The translations under genes were made by a program, and so were the position numbers. From NCBI RefSeq assembly GCF_001562415.1, contig NZ_LOEE01000059.1:1-50538 (forward strand): DNA of 50,538 bases, read 5' to 3'. Within the stretch, counting starts at the first letter, position 1; each line of letters opens with the position of its first letter. Shown in pieces: positions 1 to 9,066 of this stretch. Under the pieces are notes generated by a model. It searched no databases and was not told the DNA's origin. It was given only the letters and a program-made list of their open reading frames with translations. Source of the DNA: Thermotalea metallivorans. GTDB lineage: Bacteria; Bacillota; Clostridia; Peptostreptococcales; Thermotaleaceae.

Positions 1-73
1 ATTATTGAGCATAGTCACCACCCTGTATTTGTTTTTTGGGATAATTAATATTATACAGGATGATTGTGCTCCA

Positions 74-100
74 GGCTACCCTAAACCGGTAGCCTATTTT
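74..100 (+). terminator. Rho-independent terminator
   Basis: GGCTACC (74-80) pairs perfectly with GGTAGCC (88-94) across a 7-nt loop and is followed by TATTTTATTT. It probably ends a transcript entering from the left edge. The first 260 bases hold no convincing gene. Confidence 0.75.
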
Positions 101-272
101 ATTTGCCAACTATAATTTTACTCTAAGTTCCGTAAAATTACGGAGGCTTTGATTTTTTCGTTCCATAAAAACAATTTTGCCCAATGCAACAAATCGATTG
201 ATTTCCGTAGAATTTATGATATATTAAGGGAGAGAGAAGCAATCTATTTGATATTGTAGGGAGATGGAGGCA

Positions 273-461
273 ATGTCTAGGCGAATTTTTACGTGGATTG
301 AGGATTTTTTTGATGATTTTGTAAAAACCAAAAGCTATAAGCTCGGAATCCGACAAAAGCGACTTGTGGCGAAAGGGTTAGGAATTTTATTACTGGCAGG
401 TATCGGACTAGGAATCATCCTAGGTTTTGTAGCTTATGCCCTTGGTTTTATGAATTATTAA
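273..461 (+). CDS. small single-pass membrane protein, unknown function
   Basis: A 62-residue protein with a basic, aromatic N-terminal half (FTWIEDFFDDFVKTKSYK) and one hydrophobic segment at about residues 35-58, so probably a membrane-anchored peptide with a cytoplasmic N-terminus. The ATG at 273 is chosen because AGGGAG (257-262) lies 10 nt upstream; an in-frame ATG at 264 has no room for a ribosome binding site. It is transcribed alone, with a terminator directly downstream. I do not recognise a family. Confidence 0.6.
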   Translation: MSRRIFTWIEDFFDDFVKTKSYKLGIRQKRLVAKGLGILLLAGIGLGIILGFVAYALGFMNY

Positions 462-498
462 GTATTGATCAAAAAGTGGAGAAATTCGAAAAAATATG

Positions 499-526
499 GG
501 ACATAGGGAAATATGTCCTATTTTTG
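499..526 (+). terminator. Rho-independent terminator
   Basis: GGACATA (499-505) pairs with TATGTCC (512-518), followed by TATTTTTG. It ends the small membrane protein gene. Confidence 0.8.
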
Positions 527-660
527 TTTCAATAAATTCTTTTAGGGTTGGAAGATAAAATCAAAATTTTCGCTCATACTAATATTAGGATATGTGCTGG
601 ATTGAGAAATGATGATGATCATGAAGGCAATACCAGATTCGGAGGGAGGAAAATAAAAAG

Positions 661-1326
661 ATGACAAGAAAAGATTTGCTGGAAAAGGGCGCTGTTCTGC
701 AGCGAGATAATGAAACCTATGCCATTGCACCCCATATACCGGGGGGCATTGTAAGTAGTGATACCTTGAGAAAGATTGCCGATGTAGCTGACAAGTACAA
801 GGCACAAACCATTAAACTCACCTCTTCTCAAAGAATAGCCATTGTAGGTCTTCAGGAAGCAGAAATCGATAATGTGTGGAAGGATTTGGGCATGAAACCA
901 GGAGCCGCCATCGGCTTGTGCGTAAGAAGTGTGAAATTCTGTCCAGGAACGAATTTTTGCAAAAGGGGGCAGCAAGATGCGGTAGGTGTAGGGATGAAGT
1001 TGGATGATTTATATCATGGGATGAATCTACCAAACAAGTTAAAGATTGGCGTCAGTGGATGTCCTAATTCCTGTGCTGAAAATCATTTTCGAGACATTGG
1101 TATCATGGGAATGCCGAAAGGGTTTAAAATCCAAGTAGGCGGAAAGGGTGGAATCAAACCTAGGATAGGAGATACTTTGTACGAGAATGTGGATGAGGAG
1201 GATGTATATCCGATCATTGATAAAATTGTAAAGGTATATGGAGAAAATGCAAAGAAGCATGAACGATTAGGAGCTTATATTGATCGAGTAGGGATTGAGG
1301 AATTTAAAAGGCAGGTAGAGAGTTAG
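661..1326 (+). CDS. sulfite/nitrite reductase-like siroheme [4Fe-4S] protein
   Basis: A 221-residue protein with the siroheme-[4Fe-4S] signature of sulfite and nitrite reductases: C94-x5-C100, then C134-x3-C138 in GCPNSCAE. The N-terminal part (residues 15-65, through TIKLTSSQRIAI) matches the ferredoxin-like half-domain of the same superfamily. It is far shorter than assimilatory sulfite reductase (about 500 or more residues) and lacks the second half-domain, so it belongs with the small dissimilatory-type siroheme proteins found in anaerobes, whose substrates are mostly unknown. The ATG at 661 follows GGAGGGAGG (641-649). It stands alone with its own terminator and no electron-donor gene beside it. 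The family is confident; the substrate (sulfite, nitrite or other) is not. Confidence 0.82.
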   Translation: MTRKDLLEKGAVLQRDNETYAIAPHIPGGIVSSDTLRKIADVADKYKAQTIKLTSSQRIAIVGLQEAEIDNVWKDLGMKPGAAIGLCVRSVKFCPGTNFCKRGQQDAVGVGMKLDDLYHGMNLPNKLKIGVSGCPNSCAENHFRDIGIMGMPKGFKIQVGGKGGIKPRIGDTLYENVDEEDVYPIIDKIVKVYGENAKKHERLGAYIDRVGIEEFKRQVES

Positions 1327-1340
1327 GCAGCAGTAGTGAA

Positions 1341-1387
1341 AAAACAAAGGTTTCTATGTCTGATCCCACGGAAACCTTTGTTTTTTC
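1341..1387 (+). terminator. Rho-independent terminator
   Basis: AAAACAAAGGTTTC (1341-1354) pairs perfectly with GAAACCTTTGTTTT (1371-1384) and runs into T residues. It ends the siroheme protein gene. Confidence 0.9.
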
Positions 1388-1461
1388 ATTGTAAATTTTT
1401 ATCCTATCCGTCATCGTTTCTACATATACTCTTATAGGTGTGGTATGTAGGAGGGAATGGC

Positions 1462-2583
1462 GTGAAACTATTGATTTTGTCAAAAAAACGTTTATGGTTC
1501 TATGTTGCCCTAATCTTATTTCTCACTGTTAGTGGTGCAACGATTTATCGGGAGAAGTATATGGGGGCCATGGTTTCTGATATGACCATGGAAGAAGAAT
1601 TCTCACCTATCGTGCAGCATATTTTTGATGCCAGAAATCAGGCGATTATGGAGGAAAACACGGATCTGCTAGATCCTTTGTATGATAAGGAATTGAAGTA
1701 CGGCCGATGGGCCTATGAACATGAACTGAAAAAGATGAAGTATTTGCACCAATGGTCGGAAAAACAGGGGATTCAGTTTATAGGTATTGGAGCCAAAACC
1801 ATGATCAAATGGGTAAAGAAAAAAAATGACGGATATGTGATCAATTTAATGACCGCCACAGAATATCATTATGTTTATGAAGATGCTCCCGGGAAGAAAA
1901 ATATGTTTCGAATCGGGACATATCATTCTTTAGATATAAAGCAAAAAGATGGGACATGGGTCATCACAAGGGAATGGTATACGGATCCCTTTGCCGATTC
2001 ACTGCATCTGGATATGGAGAAGTCGGCAGCCATCAAAGAATTTATACTGTCTCAGCAGCCAAGGGATTTTTCAGATATCCATGAGCGTAGAAAAAATGCC
2101 GTTGCCTATGCAGATCAGTATTCTGGTGCCGCCGGCAGTGAAGAATACGGATACAGTTATAACAAGAAATATAAGAATTACAACCCCTTGGGAGGAGATT
2201 GCGCCAATTTTGCTTCTCAGATTTTGTATGAAGGAGGAAAATTTAGAAAAACAAGAACTTGGAATTATGACCGGGATGGCAGTAAAGCCTGGGTGAATGC
2301 CCAGGCCTTCAAAAATTACATGCTATACAGCGGAAGGGCCTCCACCATTGCCTATGGAAATTATGACAAAGTATATAAGCTGTCCTACCAATTAAGGCCA
2401 GGAGATTTTATCGCCTATGAAAAAAACGGCAAAGTAACCCATATCTCTGTGGTGACGGGTGCAGATTCAAAGGGATATACACTGGTGAACTGCCATAATA
2501 CAGATCGGTATAGGGTGCCCTGGGATTTGGGATGGAGCAATCGGGGAATTAAATTTTGGCTGATCCGGGTTCATTATGAATGA
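1462..2583 (+). CDS. membrane-anchored amidase-domain protein (Amidase_6 type)
   Basis: A 373-residue protein with an N-terminal signal anchor (about residues 5-28), a middle region resembling ligand-binding or spacer domains of surface proteins, and a C-terminal putative amidase domain. The domain contains GGDCANFASQ at about residue 246, which supplies the presumed nucleophilic cysteine, and a later HISVVTG motif with the presumed histidine. The family (pfam Amidase_6, NlpC-like papain fold) is common in sporulating Firmicutes and is thought to act on peptidoglycan. The GTG at 1462 is preferred because AGGAGGG (1449-1455) sits 6 nt upstream; an upstream GTG at 1438 lacks a site. It is probably extracytoplasmic. 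The substrate is unknown. Confidence 0.75.
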   Translation: MKLLILSKKRLWFYVALILFLTVSGATIYREKYMGAMVSDMTMEEEFSPIVQHIFDARNQAIMEENTDLLDPLYDKELKYGRWAYEHELKKMKYLHQWSEKQGIQFIGIGAKTMIKWVKKKNDGYVINLMTATEYHYVYEDAPGKKNMFRIGTYHSLDIKQKDGTWVITREWYTDPFADSLHLDMEKSAAIKEFILSQQPRDFSDIHERRKNAVAYADQYSGAAGSEEYGYSYNKKYKNYNPLGGDCANFASQILYEGGKFRKTRTWNYDRDGSKAWVNAQAFKNYMLYSGRASTIAYGNYDKVYKLSYQLRPGDFIAYEKNGKVTHISVVTGADSKGYTLVNCHNTDRYRVPWDLGWSNRGIKFWLIRVHYE

Positions 2584-2608
2584 CCAAAAACCAAAGAAGA
2601 TGTATTTT

Positions 2609-3241
2609 TTAATGGAGAAGTATGATAAAGAATCCAATGAGGACGCATTCCAAAGAGGAAATCCAGATACTTTTGTTGCTCACATAACCTTTAAAATGGC
2701 CTAGAAGAAAAAGCATGATGATGGCCATGGTGGCAGAGGTATTGATGGCCATTGCCAGATCCCGAATAAACAGCAAAGGAAGGGTAATGATCAAAGCCGA
2801 TAGGAATACACCAAATCCCTCAAGTAGTGCTTCTATGATTTTATCCCGCTGGATATGCTTTATATTCGATTTAAACTTTTCCTTATATTCTTGGGTTCTC
2901 ATTTTTTGTTCAATTTCTTCAAGGACATGGGTTGTCAGCTCTGGATCCATATCATTATCTGTTAGAATGGTTTCCAATTGGGAAACAATAATTTCTAAGT
3001 GTGCATCCTCCATTTTGCGATGAAATCTGTTGTGCTGCAAAAAGTATCTTGTACACCCTGAAAAATAAGCGGTGTAGCTTTTGGTTAATCCCAGCACTAA
3101 GCCGGTGTAAATGCATATCTGTATAATTCGTTTGCCCAGAAGTTGTCCTTCGAACAAGATGATGCTCATAATCGTGATTGTACCGTACAAAATCCCTGAT
3201 AAAAACTCTGCTTTGTTTTCTGCAAAAATTTTCTTAAGCAT
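2609..3241 (-). CDS. integral membrane protein, possibly VIT1/CCC1-like
   Basis: A 210-residue protein with two hydrophobic hairpins, one near the N-terminus (KAEFLSGILYGTITIMSIIL and the following segment) and one at the C-terminus. They flank a charged central helix region rich in Glu and Lys (LEEIEQKMRTQEYKEKFKS). That layout resembles vacuolar-iron-transporter/CCC1-type proteins, but I see no decisive metal-binding motif. The ATG at 3241 follows GGGAGG on the minus strand; the upstream extension lacks a site. It has its own promoter (3451-3479) and is convergent with the amidase gene, with only 25 nt between the two stop codons. Confidence 0.5.
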   Translation of the reverse strand: MLKKIFAENKAEFLSGILYGTITIMSIILFEGQLLGKRIIQICIYTGLVLGLTKSYTAYFSGCTRYFLQHNRFHRKMEDAHLEIIVSQLETILTDNDMDPELTTHVLEEIEQKMRTQEYKEKFKSNIKHIQRDKIIEALLEGFGVFLSALIITLPLLFIRDLAMAINTSATMAIIMLFLLGHFKGYVSNKSIWISSLECVLIGFFIILLH

Positions 3242-3450
3242 ATCTGCCTCCCATCGAACGATAATTGTCTCTGCATCACGAAAAAGCCTTCCACTACATA
3301 AGAGGTATTTACTGGACTTGGCAATATCCTTCAAGCAGCAAAAGTCTCACCCTCAGAAAGCCATCTGACAATCAACCAGGCATGCCCCATGCCGAAATGA
3401 TGATTGATAAAAGCCTAAAACCGAGTTACTCCCTTTTACTGTTTCTAATA

Positions 3451-3479
3451 ATTATAACGGGGGAAAATGATGATGTCAA
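3451..3479 (-). promoter_or_regulatory. sigma-A promoter for the membrane protein gene
   Basis: On the minus strand TTGACA (plus 3474-3479) and TATAAT (plus 3451-3456) are separated by 17 nt. Both hexamers match the consensus perfectly. Confidence 0.75.
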
Positions 3480-3588
3480 CTTTGCAGGCAGTGGAAAACA
3501 GCATGGGGAAAAATATGCTAGAAAAACGGAATGATAAACGAAGGTGAAAAAATTTAGTAGTTTATCACAAAAAAATTTTGTACAGCGC

Positions 3589-3626
3589 AAAGCCTATATT
3601 CAATAATTATGAGTATAGGCTTTTTA
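3589..3626 (+). terminator. Rho-independent terminator-like hairpin
   Basis: AAGCCTATA (3589-3597) pairs with TATAGGCTT (3614-3622) followed by TTTATTG. No gene ends just upstream on this strand, so it insulates the xdh operon from read-through. The rest of 3242-3797 holds only promoters. Confidence 0.7.
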
Positions 3627-3679
3627 TTGTTCTATTTTTACCAAAGAAAAAATAATATGGGTAAAAAAATTGGTGTTAG

Positions 3680-3709
3680 TTGATAAAGGTAAATAGAATA
3701 CAATATAGA
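3680..3709 (+). promoter_or_regulatory. possible promoter of the xdh operon
   Basis: TTGATA (3680-3685) and TATAGA (3704-3709) with an 18-nt spacer, about 90 nt upstream of xdhB. Both hexamers deviate from consensus, as expected if a PucR-type activator is needed. This is weak evidence only. Confidence 0.35.
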
Positions 3710-3797
3710 ATATTTAGAATATTTAAACAAAATAGATGAAGTATCTAATTCTGATCAAATATGATGGATGTAATTTTTCTATATGGAGGTGGAGGTT

Positions 3798-4640
3798 GTG
3801 CGGCAATTTGAGTATTTGAAACCAAAAACCCTGGAGGAAGCCAGCCGATTGTTGGTCCAATATGGGGAGGAAGCCAGTGTGCTCAATGGGGGGACGGATT
3901 TGCTGGTTAGAATTCGTGACGGAATCAGCCGCCCCAAAGCAGTTGTAGATATCAAAGGAATTGATAGGTTAAAAGAAATTTCCTTTGATGAAGAAAAAGG
4001 ATTGACCATAGGCGCCTGTGTCAATTTGAATGACATGATCCAATATCCTGTCCTTGTTGAAAAATACAGGATTCTTGCGGAAGCTGCCCACACAGTAGGC
4101 TCTTGCCAGGTGCGCAATAGGGCCACCATGGCAGGCAACATTACGAATGCTTCGCCGTTAGCAGATACAGCGACACCCCTTTTGGTATTGGATGCCATGG
4201 TGAAGGTGTTTGGTCCTCAAGGGGAAAGGGAGGTATCAATCCATGATTTTTTCCTTTGGGTAAGAAAAACGTGTCTACAAGCAGGAGAAATTGTTACGGC
4301 TGTTAGAATTCCTGTCTACAAGGAAAACGTTATCGGCAATTACCAAAAACATGGACGAAGGGATGCAGTAGACCTGTCTACGGTATGTGGTGCTGTTGTA
4401 AAAATAGGGGACCAGGTCCGTATTGCCTTGGGGGCTGTTGCACCGACACCCATACGGGCTTGGAAAACGGAGGAGTTTCTGAAAGGAAAAAACTTGACGG
4501 AAGATGTGATTGCAGAAGCTGCTGAAATTGCCTTGAGGGAGACGGCACCCATTGGCGATATTCGAGCATCTAAGGAGTACAGGGAGGAGATCATCAAGGT
4601 CCTCGTAAGAAGGGGACTCGGTAGCATAAGGAGGGATTGA
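3798..4640 (+). CDS. xdhB: xanthine dehydrogenase family FAD-binding subunit
   Basis: A 280-residue medium (FAD) subunit of a molybdenum hydroxylase of the xanthine oxidase family. It carries electrons from the [2Fe-2S] subunit to the external acceptor. The FAD-binding motif SVLNGGTDLLVRIR (about residues 28-42) and the second flavin motif RNRATMAGNITNASPLAD (about 108-125) are intact, and the C-terminal CO-dehydrogenase-flavoprotein domain is present. The GTG at 3798 is chosen because it directly follows GGAGGTGGAGG; the in-frame ATG at 3783 lies inside that ribosome binding site. It is the first gene of the operon and ends 1 nt before the next start. The substrate could be xanthine, hypoxanthine or another N-heterocycle. 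Confidence 0.92.
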   Translation: MRQFEYLKPKTLEEASRLLVQYGEEASVLNGGTDLLVRIRDGISRPKAVVDIKGIDRLKEISFDEEKGLTIGACVNLNDMIQYPVLVEKYRILAEAAHTVGSCQVRNRATMAGNITNASPLADTATPLLVLDAMVKVFGPQGEREVSIHDFFLWVRKTCLQAGEIVTAVRIPVYKENVIGNYQKHGRRDAVDLSTVCGAVVKIGDQVRIALGAVAPTPIRAWKTEEFLKGKNLTEDVIAEAAEIALRETAPIGDIRASKEYREEIIKVLVRRGLGSIRRD

Positions 4641-4641
4641 G

Positions 4642-5112
4642 GTGAAACATGCCATTAATTTTATCTTAAATAGGGAAGCTGTAAGCATAAGGATAGAGCC
4701 CCATATAACCTTACTGGAGATGTTGCGGGAAGTGTTTGATTTAACAGGGGCCAAGGAGGGTTGTGGTGCCGGGGAATGCGGAGCATGTACCGTATTGGTG
4801 AATGGGAAACCGCTCAATGCCTGTCTGATGTTGGCTGTGGAGGCAGACGGTACGGAAGTTTTAACAGTAGAAGGGTTAGCCAATGGGACAGAATTGGATG
4901 TGCTGCAGCAGTCCTTTATTGATCATGGGGCTTTGCAGTGCGGTTATTGTACACCGGGGATGATTATGTCGGCAAAGGCTTTGCTGATGGAAAATCCCAC
5001 ACCTACGGAAAAAGAAGTAATTGAAGCAATTAGTGGCAATTTGTGCCGATGTACGGGATATAAAAAAATTGTGGAAGCAGTCATGGCCGTATCTCAAAAG
5101 AATGGAAAATGA
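4642..5112 (+). CDS. xdhC: molybdenum hydroxylase [2Fe-2S] subunit
   Basis: A 156-residue small subunit with two [2Fe-2S] clusters. The plant-ferredoxin-type site is GCGAGECGACTVLVNGK with its cysteines near residues 41-49 plus the following NACL. The second helical-domain site is QCGYCTPG with LCRCTGY. Length and motif order are standard for XdhC/CoxS subunits. The start is GTG 4642 with AAGGAGGG at 4629-4636. It passes electrons from the Mo site in XdhA to FAD in XdhB. Its stop overlaps the region just before xdhA, consistent with translational coupling. Confidence 0.93.
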   Translation: MKHAINFILNREAVSIRIEPHITLLEMLREVFDLTGAKEGCGAGECGACTVLVNGKPLNACLMLAVEADGTEVLTVEGLANGTELDVLQQSFIDHGALQCGYCTPGMIMSAKALLMENPTPTEKEVIEAISGNLCRCTGYKKIVEAVMAVSQKNGK

Positions 5113-5129
5113 AGAGGGGAGGGAAGACA

Positions 5130-7439
5130 ATGAAATATGTGGGAATCAGTGTACCCAGGGTAGACGGAATCAAAAAAGTAACCGGGGCGCTAAAATATGT
5201 GGACGACATCAAGCTCCACGGTATGCTCCATGCAGCTGTAAAAAGAAGCCCTTACCCCCATGGCGAGATTATTCGCATCGATACCAGCAAGGCAGAAAAA
5301 TTATCGGGGGTTAAGGCAGTCATCACCGGGAAAGATGTTTCTAAACGGGCAGGACTGTATCTGGAAGATAAAACCTTTTTGGCTACAGACAAAGTCCGCT
5401 ACAGGGGGGAGGCAGTGGCAGCCGTCGCTGCGGAAACCAAGGAAATTGCCTTGGAAGCTGTAGCCTTGATTGAAGTAGAATACAGGGAATTGCCGGCCGT
5501 GACCAATGCCCTAGAGGGACTGAAGCCTGATGCCCCATTGGTCCATCCGGATTTAGGGGAATACAAGTGGGGGCCTATCTTCTTCCCAAAACCGGGGAGC
5601 AATATCAGCAACCACTACAAGATACGAAAGGGAGATATTGAAAAAGGATTTGCAGAAGCAGATTTTATTGTGGAAAATCAGTTTTTTGTTCCACATATCC
5701 AGCATTGTCCCATTGAAAACCACAGTGCCATTGCCCAGATGGATGCCGAAGGAAATCTGACCATATGGTCTACCTGTCAATCCCCTTATGCAGTGCAAAA
5801 AGCTCTGTCTGTGGCTTTTGATATACCGCTGAACAAAATCAGGGTAATTTCTCCTGCCGTGGGGGGAGGATTCGGTGGCAAGGCAGGAACTACCTTGGAA
5901 GGGATTATCATTCCTCTGGCAAAAAAAGTGAGAGGAAGACCAGTGAAGCTTACTTACTCCCGGGAAGATGAGTTTGTCAATAGCTTTGTAAGGCAGGGAA
6001 TGCATGCGGTTATCAAAACAGGTATCGATAAAGATGGAAAGATTACTGCCGTAAAAAATACCTTCATATGGGATGGAGGGGCCTATACAGAGTATGGTGT
6101 CAACATTGTAAGGGCGGGAGGTTATGCTTCCACGGGACCCTATGACATACCCAACGTATGGACGGATTCTATTTGCGTATATACCAATCATCCTGTGGGA
6201 GGGCCCTATCGGGGTTTCGGAATGTCGGAAATACACTTTGCCATAGAGCAAAATATTGATATGCTGGCAGAGAAAATCGGCATGGATCCGTTAGATATTC
6301 GAAGAATTAACGGATTGAGGCCAGGGGGAAAAAATGCTACGGGACAAGTGGTAGAAGTATGCGGCCTTCAGGAGTGTATAGAGGAGGTGGCACAAAAACT
6401 GGCGTGGAGCCATAAGGATAAATCCAGCCAACCCAATAAACGAAGGGGAAAAGGAATTGCCTGTGCCTATAAAGCGCCTTCCATGCCCAACAATGTAGGA
6501 TCATCAGCGATTGTCAAATTAAATGAAGACGGAACAGCCCATCTTTTGGTCAGCGCCCAGGATATAGGGCAAGGCTCCGATACGGCTTTGATACAGATTG
6601 CTTCGGAGATATTGACGATACCGCCCCACAAGATCACCATCAAGACAGGGGACACGGATTACACTCCCTATGAGTGGCAGACTGTTGCCAGTCGTATTAC
6701 CTATTGTGCCGGAAATGCCGTTGCAAGAGCCTGCGAGGATATAAAGGAGCAACTTTTGGAATTGGCCCAGATCCGTTTCGGCATACCTAAAAGAGATTTA
6801 ACTCTTTGCGATGAATATATTGTATCCAAGATATATCCAGACAGGAAGATTGCTATCAAGGATCTGGCCCTTGGATTGTCCATGGACGACGGGTCCGGCT
6901 TCCACGGCCCCATTCTCGGCAGGGGAGCCTTTATTCCACCCAATGTAAGGAATACAGACAAACAGACGGGACAGGGAGAAAAACCTGTGGCTTTTTGGAC
7001 CTACGGGTGTCAGGGAGTGGAGTTGGAAGTAGATGTGGAAACGGGGAAAATTGAGATTTTAAAAGTGGCTTCCTGCTTTGATGTAGGCAAGGTGATTAAT
7101 CCCATGCTGATTGAAGGTCAGGTGGAAGGAGCCATTGTGCAAGGATTGGGTTCCGCCTTATATGAGGAATTGATTCTGGAGAAAGGAATTGTCAAAAATC
7201 CTTCTTTCGTGGATTATAAGATTCCTACGGCAGCGGATATGCCCGAGATGCTTGTAAGCTTCGTGGAAAATCCTGAGGAAACAGGGCCCTTTGGTGCCAG
7301 AGGAATTGGAGAGCCTTGCATGGTACCGGCTGCTCCTGCTGTGGCCAATGCCGTGTATGATGCCTTGGGTATACGCATTACTTCCCTTCCCATAACAGCG
7401 GAGAAAATTTTAAAGGCTTTGCAAGAGAAAAATAAATGA
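5130..7439 (+). CDS. xdhA: molybdenum hydroxylase catalytic (Mo-binding) subunit
   Basis: A 769-residue large subunit that binds molybdopterin cofactor and hydroxylates the substrate with water as oxygen source. Visible motifs are GGGFGGK near residue 244 (glutamine-loop region), GGPYRGFGMSE near 356-366 and GARGIGEPC near 722-730, where the Glu of GE is the expected base for substrate activation. The ATG at 5130 is used because GAGGGGAGGG lies just upstream; an ATG at 5109 overlaps the xdhC stop and would add seven residues. The yqeB and yqeC genes in the same block suggest this is the selenium-dependent type with a labile, non-selenocysteine Se ligand. Substrate assignment (xanthine, hypoxanthine or a pyrimidine) cannot be made from sequence alone. 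Confidence 0.92.
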   Translation: MKYVGISVPRVDGIKKVTGALKYVDDIKLHGMLHAAVKRSPYPHGEIIRIDTSKAEKLSGVKAVITGKDVSKRAGLYLEDKTFLATDKVRYRGEAVAAVAAETKEIALEAVALIEVEYRELPAVTNALEGLKPDAPLVHPDLGEYKWGPIFFPKPGSNISNHYKIRKGDIEKGFAEADFIVENQFFVPHIQHCPIENHSAIAQMDAEGNLTIWSTCQSPYAVQKALSVAFDIPLNKIRVISPAVGGGFGGKAGTTLEGIIIPLAKKVRGRPVKLTYSREDEFVNSFVRQGMHAVIKTGIDKDGKITAVKNTFIWDGGAYTEYGVNIVRAGGYASTGPYDIPNVWTDSICVYTNHPVGGPYRGFGMSEIHFAIEQNIDMLAEKIGMDPLDIRRINGLRPGGKNATGQVVEVCGLQECIEEVAQKLAWSHKDKSSQPNKRRGKGIACAYKAPSMPNNVGSSAIVKLNEDGTAHLLVSAQDIGQGSDTALIQIASEILTIPPHKITIKTGDTDYTPYEWQTVASRITYCAGNAVARACEDIKEQLLELAQIRFGIPKRDLTLCDEYIVSKIYPDRKIAIKDLALGLSMDDGSGFHGPILGRGAFIPPNVRNTDKQTGQGEKPVAFWTYGCQGVELEVDVETGKIEILKVASCFDVGKVINPMLIEGQVEGAIVQGLGSALYEELILEKGIVKNPSFVDYKIPTAADMPEMLVSFVENPEETGPFGARGIGEPCMVPAAPAVANAVYDALGIRITSLPITAEKILKALQEKNK

Positions 7440-7568
7440 ATTTCCTTTGAAATAAAAAGCTGTAGCATCAATTTGTTTTAGGAGAATTTTTCAATAAAAT
7501 CTGCGGGAAAAGGAAGGAGGAAGGCAGGGTAATTTTCACCAATCTATTGATGATGAGGGGGATTCTTT

Positions 7569-8807
7569 ATGTGTAGCAAGAAAACAGCTGTTGAAAGGCT
7601 AGATGCTATTAGGGAGGGTGATGATCTGCCTGTCGGCAAGAAAATTATCCTTGGTATTCAGCATACCTTTACCATGTTTGGCGCCACAGTTCTTGTACCT
7701 TTGATTACCGGGCTGGATATTTCTGTATCTTTATTCATGGCAGGGGTAGGAACGCTTTTTTTCCATTTCATTACCGGGGGAAAAGTACCGGCATTTTTGG
7801 GTTCTTCCTTTGCATTTATTGCACCAATCCTTGCTGTGGCAGGGATGCCCCAGTACGGCCTTCCTTATGCCCAGGGGGGAATTGTGGTGGCAGGTCTTGT
7901 ATATCTGATTCTGGCGGGATTTGTATATGCCTTTGGACAGGAAAAAGTGATGAACTTTTTCCCTCCAGTGGTCACAGGACCTATCATTATGGTGATTGGT
8001 TTAAAACTGGCGCCGGTGGCCATCGATATGGCAAAGGGGAACTGGACCCTGGCTATCGTGAGTTTTGCGATAGTAACGGCGGTGAGCATATACGGGAGAG
8101 GTTTTATTCAAGTGTTGCCTGTATTGTGCGGTTTAATCGGAGGATATATGTTTGCTTTGATTACGGGGAATGTTGATTTTTCATCGGTAGCAGAGGCAAA
8201 ATTTATCGGGATGCCTAACTTTACCATGGCTAAATTTAATTTTGAAACCATTATGATGGTGGCTCCCGTTGCTGTAGCTACGATGGTGGAACATATCGGA
8301 GATGTGCTGGCTATCAGTGCCACTGTCGAAAATGACTTCATGAAATCACCAGGGCTTCATCGCACCTTGGTGGGAGACGGTCTTGCCACTTCCCTATCGG
8401 CTATGTTCGGAGGGCCGGCCAATACCACCTATTCTGAAAATACAGGGGTCCTGGCTTTGACAAGGGTATTTCAGCCTGCAATTATGCGAATTGCCGCATG
8501 CTTTGCCATCCTGTTGGGAATTGTTCCAAAATTGGGTGCTTTTATTGGGACGATTCCAACACCAGTGGTGGGGGGTATCTCCATCGTATTGTTTGGCATG
8601 ATTGCTTCCATCGGTGGCAGGACCCTTGTAGAAAACAAGGTGGATTTTACAAAATCTAGAAACCTGCTTATTGCAGCCGTCATTTTAGTGCTGGGTTTGG
8701 GTGGTGCCTCACTGCCCATTAGCATAGGGGCTGTGAATGTCTCTGTGGAAGGAATGGCCTTGGCAGCTATCGTTGGAATTCTATTAAATCGGATATTGCC
8801 CCAGTAA
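7569..8807 (+). CDS. uracil-xanthine permease family nucleobase:cation symporter
   Basis: A 412-residue polytopic transporter of the NAT/NCS2 family with about 14 hydrophobic segments. N-terminal GIQHTFTMFGATVLVP and the NAT signature TYSENTGVLALTRV (about residue 287) are clear. The Glu-Asn-Thr-Gly form is typical of the uracil clade (UraA/PyrP), whereas dedicated purine carriers usually have other residues here. The gene may therefore import uracil or a related pyrimidine rather than xanthine. The ATG at 7569 follows GAGGGGG. It sits between the hydroxylase subunits and their presumed regulator, so it very likely imports the hydroxylase substrate. Its terminator region contains duplicated palindromes. 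Confidence 0.9.
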   Translation: MCSKKTAVERLDAIREGDDLPVGKKIILGIQHTFTMFGATVLVPLITGLDISVSLFMAGVGTLFFHFITGGKVPAFLGSSFAFIAPILAVAGMPQYGLPYAQGGIVVAGLVYLILAGFVYAFGQEKVMNFFPPVVTGPIIMVIGLKLAPVAIDMAKGNWTLAIVSFAIVTAVSIYGRGFIQVLPVLCGLIGGYMFALITGNVDFSSVAEAKFIGMPNFTMAKFNFETIMMVAPVAVATMVEHIGDVLAISATVENDFMKSPGLHRTLVGDGLATSLSAMFGGPANTTYSENTGVLALTRVFQPAIMRIAACFAILLGIVPKLGAFIGTIPTPVVGGISIVLFGMIASIGGRTLVENKVDFTKSRNLLIAAVILVLGLGGASLPISIGAVNVSVEGMALAAIVGILLNRILPQ

Positions 8808-8809
8808 CT

Positions 8810-8849
8810 CTACAGACTGCACCCTTCCAAGGAAGGGTGCAGTCTGTAG
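8810..8849. repeat. 40-bp perfect palindrome
   Basis: Two 19-bp arms starting CTACAGACTGCACCC are separated by AA. It lies 2 nt after the permease stop codon. It is not followed by a T-run on either strand, so it is not a standard terminator. Its core (ACCCTTCCAAGGAAGGGT) is repeated in the true terminator at 9067-9096. Confidence 0.8.
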
Positions 8850-8852
8850 AAA

Positions 8853-9035
8853 AACCCTTAAAATTTGGCTTCCTGCTCAGACCTGCGCCCCTTTTCTTCA
8901 GTCACCAACTGCCAGTTGCCGGCTGTCAGTTACTGCTAAGGATGTACCTCCATTGGCTATTGGCTATCAGCTATCAGCCAGTAGCTATTCGCTAGTAGCC
9001 AGCAGCCAGTAGATGAAGCCGAAGTCTTAAGGGTT
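8853..9035. repeat. MITE-like element with terminal inverted repeats
   Basis: AACCCTTAA (8853-8861) pairs with TTAAGGGTT (9027-9035), and GGCTTC (8867-8872) with GAAGCC (9015-9020). The interior is a degenerate string of GGCTATTGGCTATCAGC-type units (about 8955-9012). No open reading frame is present. The layout suggests a small non-autonomous element or structured repeat inserted between two copies of the permease terminator core. Confidence 0.5.
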
Positions 9036-9066
9036 CCAAGTATTTAATTACTTTGTCTTCAGTCTG

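Noticed and set aside
3265-3534. Plus-strand ORF upstream of the xdh operon
   Set aside because: It overlaps the minus-strand promoter and 5' end of the membrane protein gene, has no ribosome binding site and a non-protein-like composition.
8810-8849. Palindrome as a normal permease terminator
   Set aside because: The stem is perfect but neither strand continues into a T-run; the proper terminator is at 9067-9096.
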